DNA from: Fidelibacterota bacterium TCS52
Lineage (GTDB): Bacteria; Fidelibacterota; Fidelibacteria; Fidelibacterales; Fidelibacteraceae
NCBI GenBank assembly: GCA_001577215.1
Contig: LSCC01000044.1
Span: forward strand, 1-13,658
Reading direction: 5' to 3'
Length of the DNA stretch: 13,658 nucleotides
The notes under the pieces were generated by a model, which did not search any database, was not told the origin of the DNA, and worked only from the letters and a program-made list of their open reading frames with translations. The position numbers and the translations under genes are program-made. This document shows, piece after piece, positions 12,998 to 13,658 of the stretch (its first letter is position 1; each line of letters starts with the position of its first letter).

Positions 12998-13658
12998 TTA
13001 TTGTTCTTCAACCTCTGTATTTTCTTTTTTGCTTACTATTACTTTTGCATGCCTTAATACTTTGTCTTTTAACATATAACCCTTTTCAAATTCTTCAATA
13101 ATTGTATGATCAGCTTTCTTGTTATCAACTTTGATCAATAAAGCATCATGAAAGTCAGAATCAAATTCCTTATCTATTGAATCAAATTGAATAACTTTAT
13201 ATTTTTCTAACATTTTTAGCATTTTATTGTATACTAATCGAGTTCCTTCTGTCTCTTTTTTATTTGATTTCTTATCGTCATCTATAGTTAATGCGCGCTC
13301 CATATCATCTACAATATGAATAATATCTAAAAATATATCTTCAGTAATTAAATCAACTTTTCTTCTTAACTCTTTCTCTAATCTTTTTTTAGAGTTTTCA
13401 AATTCCGCATGTACTCTTACATATTTATCTTTAAATTCCTTAACATCATTTTCTAATTCCGACACTTTGTTATTTAATTCATTTTTTTTATTTTCAAGTT
13501 TTTTAATTTTTTTAGCTTCTTTACTAATCTTTCGTGTTTTTTTAGTACCTTTTTTAACTGATCTTTTGCTTTCTTTATTAACCTTTTTAGTATTACCCGA
13601 ATCTTTTTTTAATTTTTCATCCTTTTCGTTCTTACTGTTTTTTTTTGCTTTATTTTTC
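12998..13658 (-). CDS. grpE: Nucleotide exchange factor GrpE (5' end outside window)
   Basis: GrpE releases ADP from DnaK. At least 219 codons are visible and the frame is open to the right edge. The core is recognisable: a long coiled coil, then YVRVHAEFENSKKRLEKE (aa 79-96 of the visible part), DIIHIVDDMERAL, VIQFDSIDKEFDSDFHDAL and the C-terminal GYMLKDKVLRHAKVIVSK, as in GrpE proteins. A GTG at 13465 could be taken as the start, but the coiled coil continues upstream of it (IKKLENKKNELNNKVSELEN). The frame then stays open through a Lys-rich stretch with no in-frame ATG, so the true start lies beyond 13658. The N-terminal 45 or so visible residues are Lys/Ser/Asn-rich and probably disordered, as GrpE N-termini often are. 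dnaJ follows at three bases. Confidence 0.93.
   Translation of the reverse strand, partial: KNKAKKNSKNEKDEKLKKDSGNTKKVNKESKRSVKKGTKKTRKISKEAKKIKKLENKKNELNNKVSELENDVKEFKDKYVRVHAEFENSKKRLEKELRRKVDLITEDIFLDIIHIVDDMERALTIDDDKKSNKKETEGTRLVYNKMLKMLEKYKVIQFDSIDKEFDSDFHDALLIKVDNKKADHTIIEEFEKGYMLKDKVLRHAKVIVSKKENTEVEEQ

Larger units (their letters stand above)
4108..13658 (-). other. Probable twelve-gene transcription unit, grpE to dprA
   Basis: Twelve consecutive minus-strand genes have junctions ranging from a 14-nt overlap (rsmD/coaD) to a 29-nt gap (pta/fmdB). Two junctions are TAATG stop-start overlaps (coaD/pta and fmdB/obg), and I see no terminator-like hairpin between any of the genes. Co-transcription is inferred from spacing; internal promoters within coding sequence cannot be excluded. 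Confidence 0.6.

Overview
The window is strongly AT-rich bacterial chromosome and every gene I can support lies on the minus strand, so transcription runs from high to low coordinates. It contains 15 protein genes, two of them cut by the window edges, and no tRNA, rRNA, CRISPR array or insertion-sequence transposase that I can see. Several starts have clear Shine-Dalgarno motifs (AGGAG type). The content is core metabolism and information processing from a free-living, probably Gram-negative lineage. The short (about 350 aa) IspG without the large insertion typical of Bacteroidetes, the Lys-rich low-complexity tails and the PilM/PilN-like genes would fit an AT-rich FCB-group lineage such as Cloacimonadota. 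That placement is a guess, not a result.

Layout in transcription order. (1) 13658 to 4108: one uninterrupted run of twelve genes, with junctions from 14-nt overlaps to 29-nt gaps: grpE (5' end outside the window), dnaJ, comEA-like, a one-TM protein of unknown family, a pilM-like gene, a pilN-like gene, rsmD, coaD, pta, an FmdB-type zinc ribbon gene, obg, dprA. (2) A 255-bp gap with two kinds of short intergenic repeat, then ispG. (3) A 220-bp gap with two inverted repeats, then lemA and two TPM-domain genes. (4) A 168-bp gap with decayed short repeats and a good sigma-70-type promoter, then the first 88 codons of uvrC.

Functional reading. The long run joins a chaperone pair (GrpE, DnaJ), DNA-uptake or type IV pilus-like parts (ComEA-like, PilM-like, PilN-like and DprA at the far end), ribosome-related functions (RsmD, Obg), and CoA and acetyl-phosphate metabolism (CoaD, Pta). 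ComEA, PilM/PilN-like proteins and DprA are classical transformation-related families, so a natural-competence role is plausible but unproven. LemA plus two TPM proteins is a recurrent envelope-associated set of unclear function.

I did not find a clear new defence or mobile system. The points most worth a second look are the unknown one-TM gene placed between comEA and pilM, the PilM-like protein that seems to lack actin-type nucleotide-binding motifs, the PilN-like protein with a long Lys-rich cytoplasmic linker and a possible PilO-like second domain, and four short-repeat families confined to the intergenic gaps. One of these repeats creates a false N-terminal extension of ispG.
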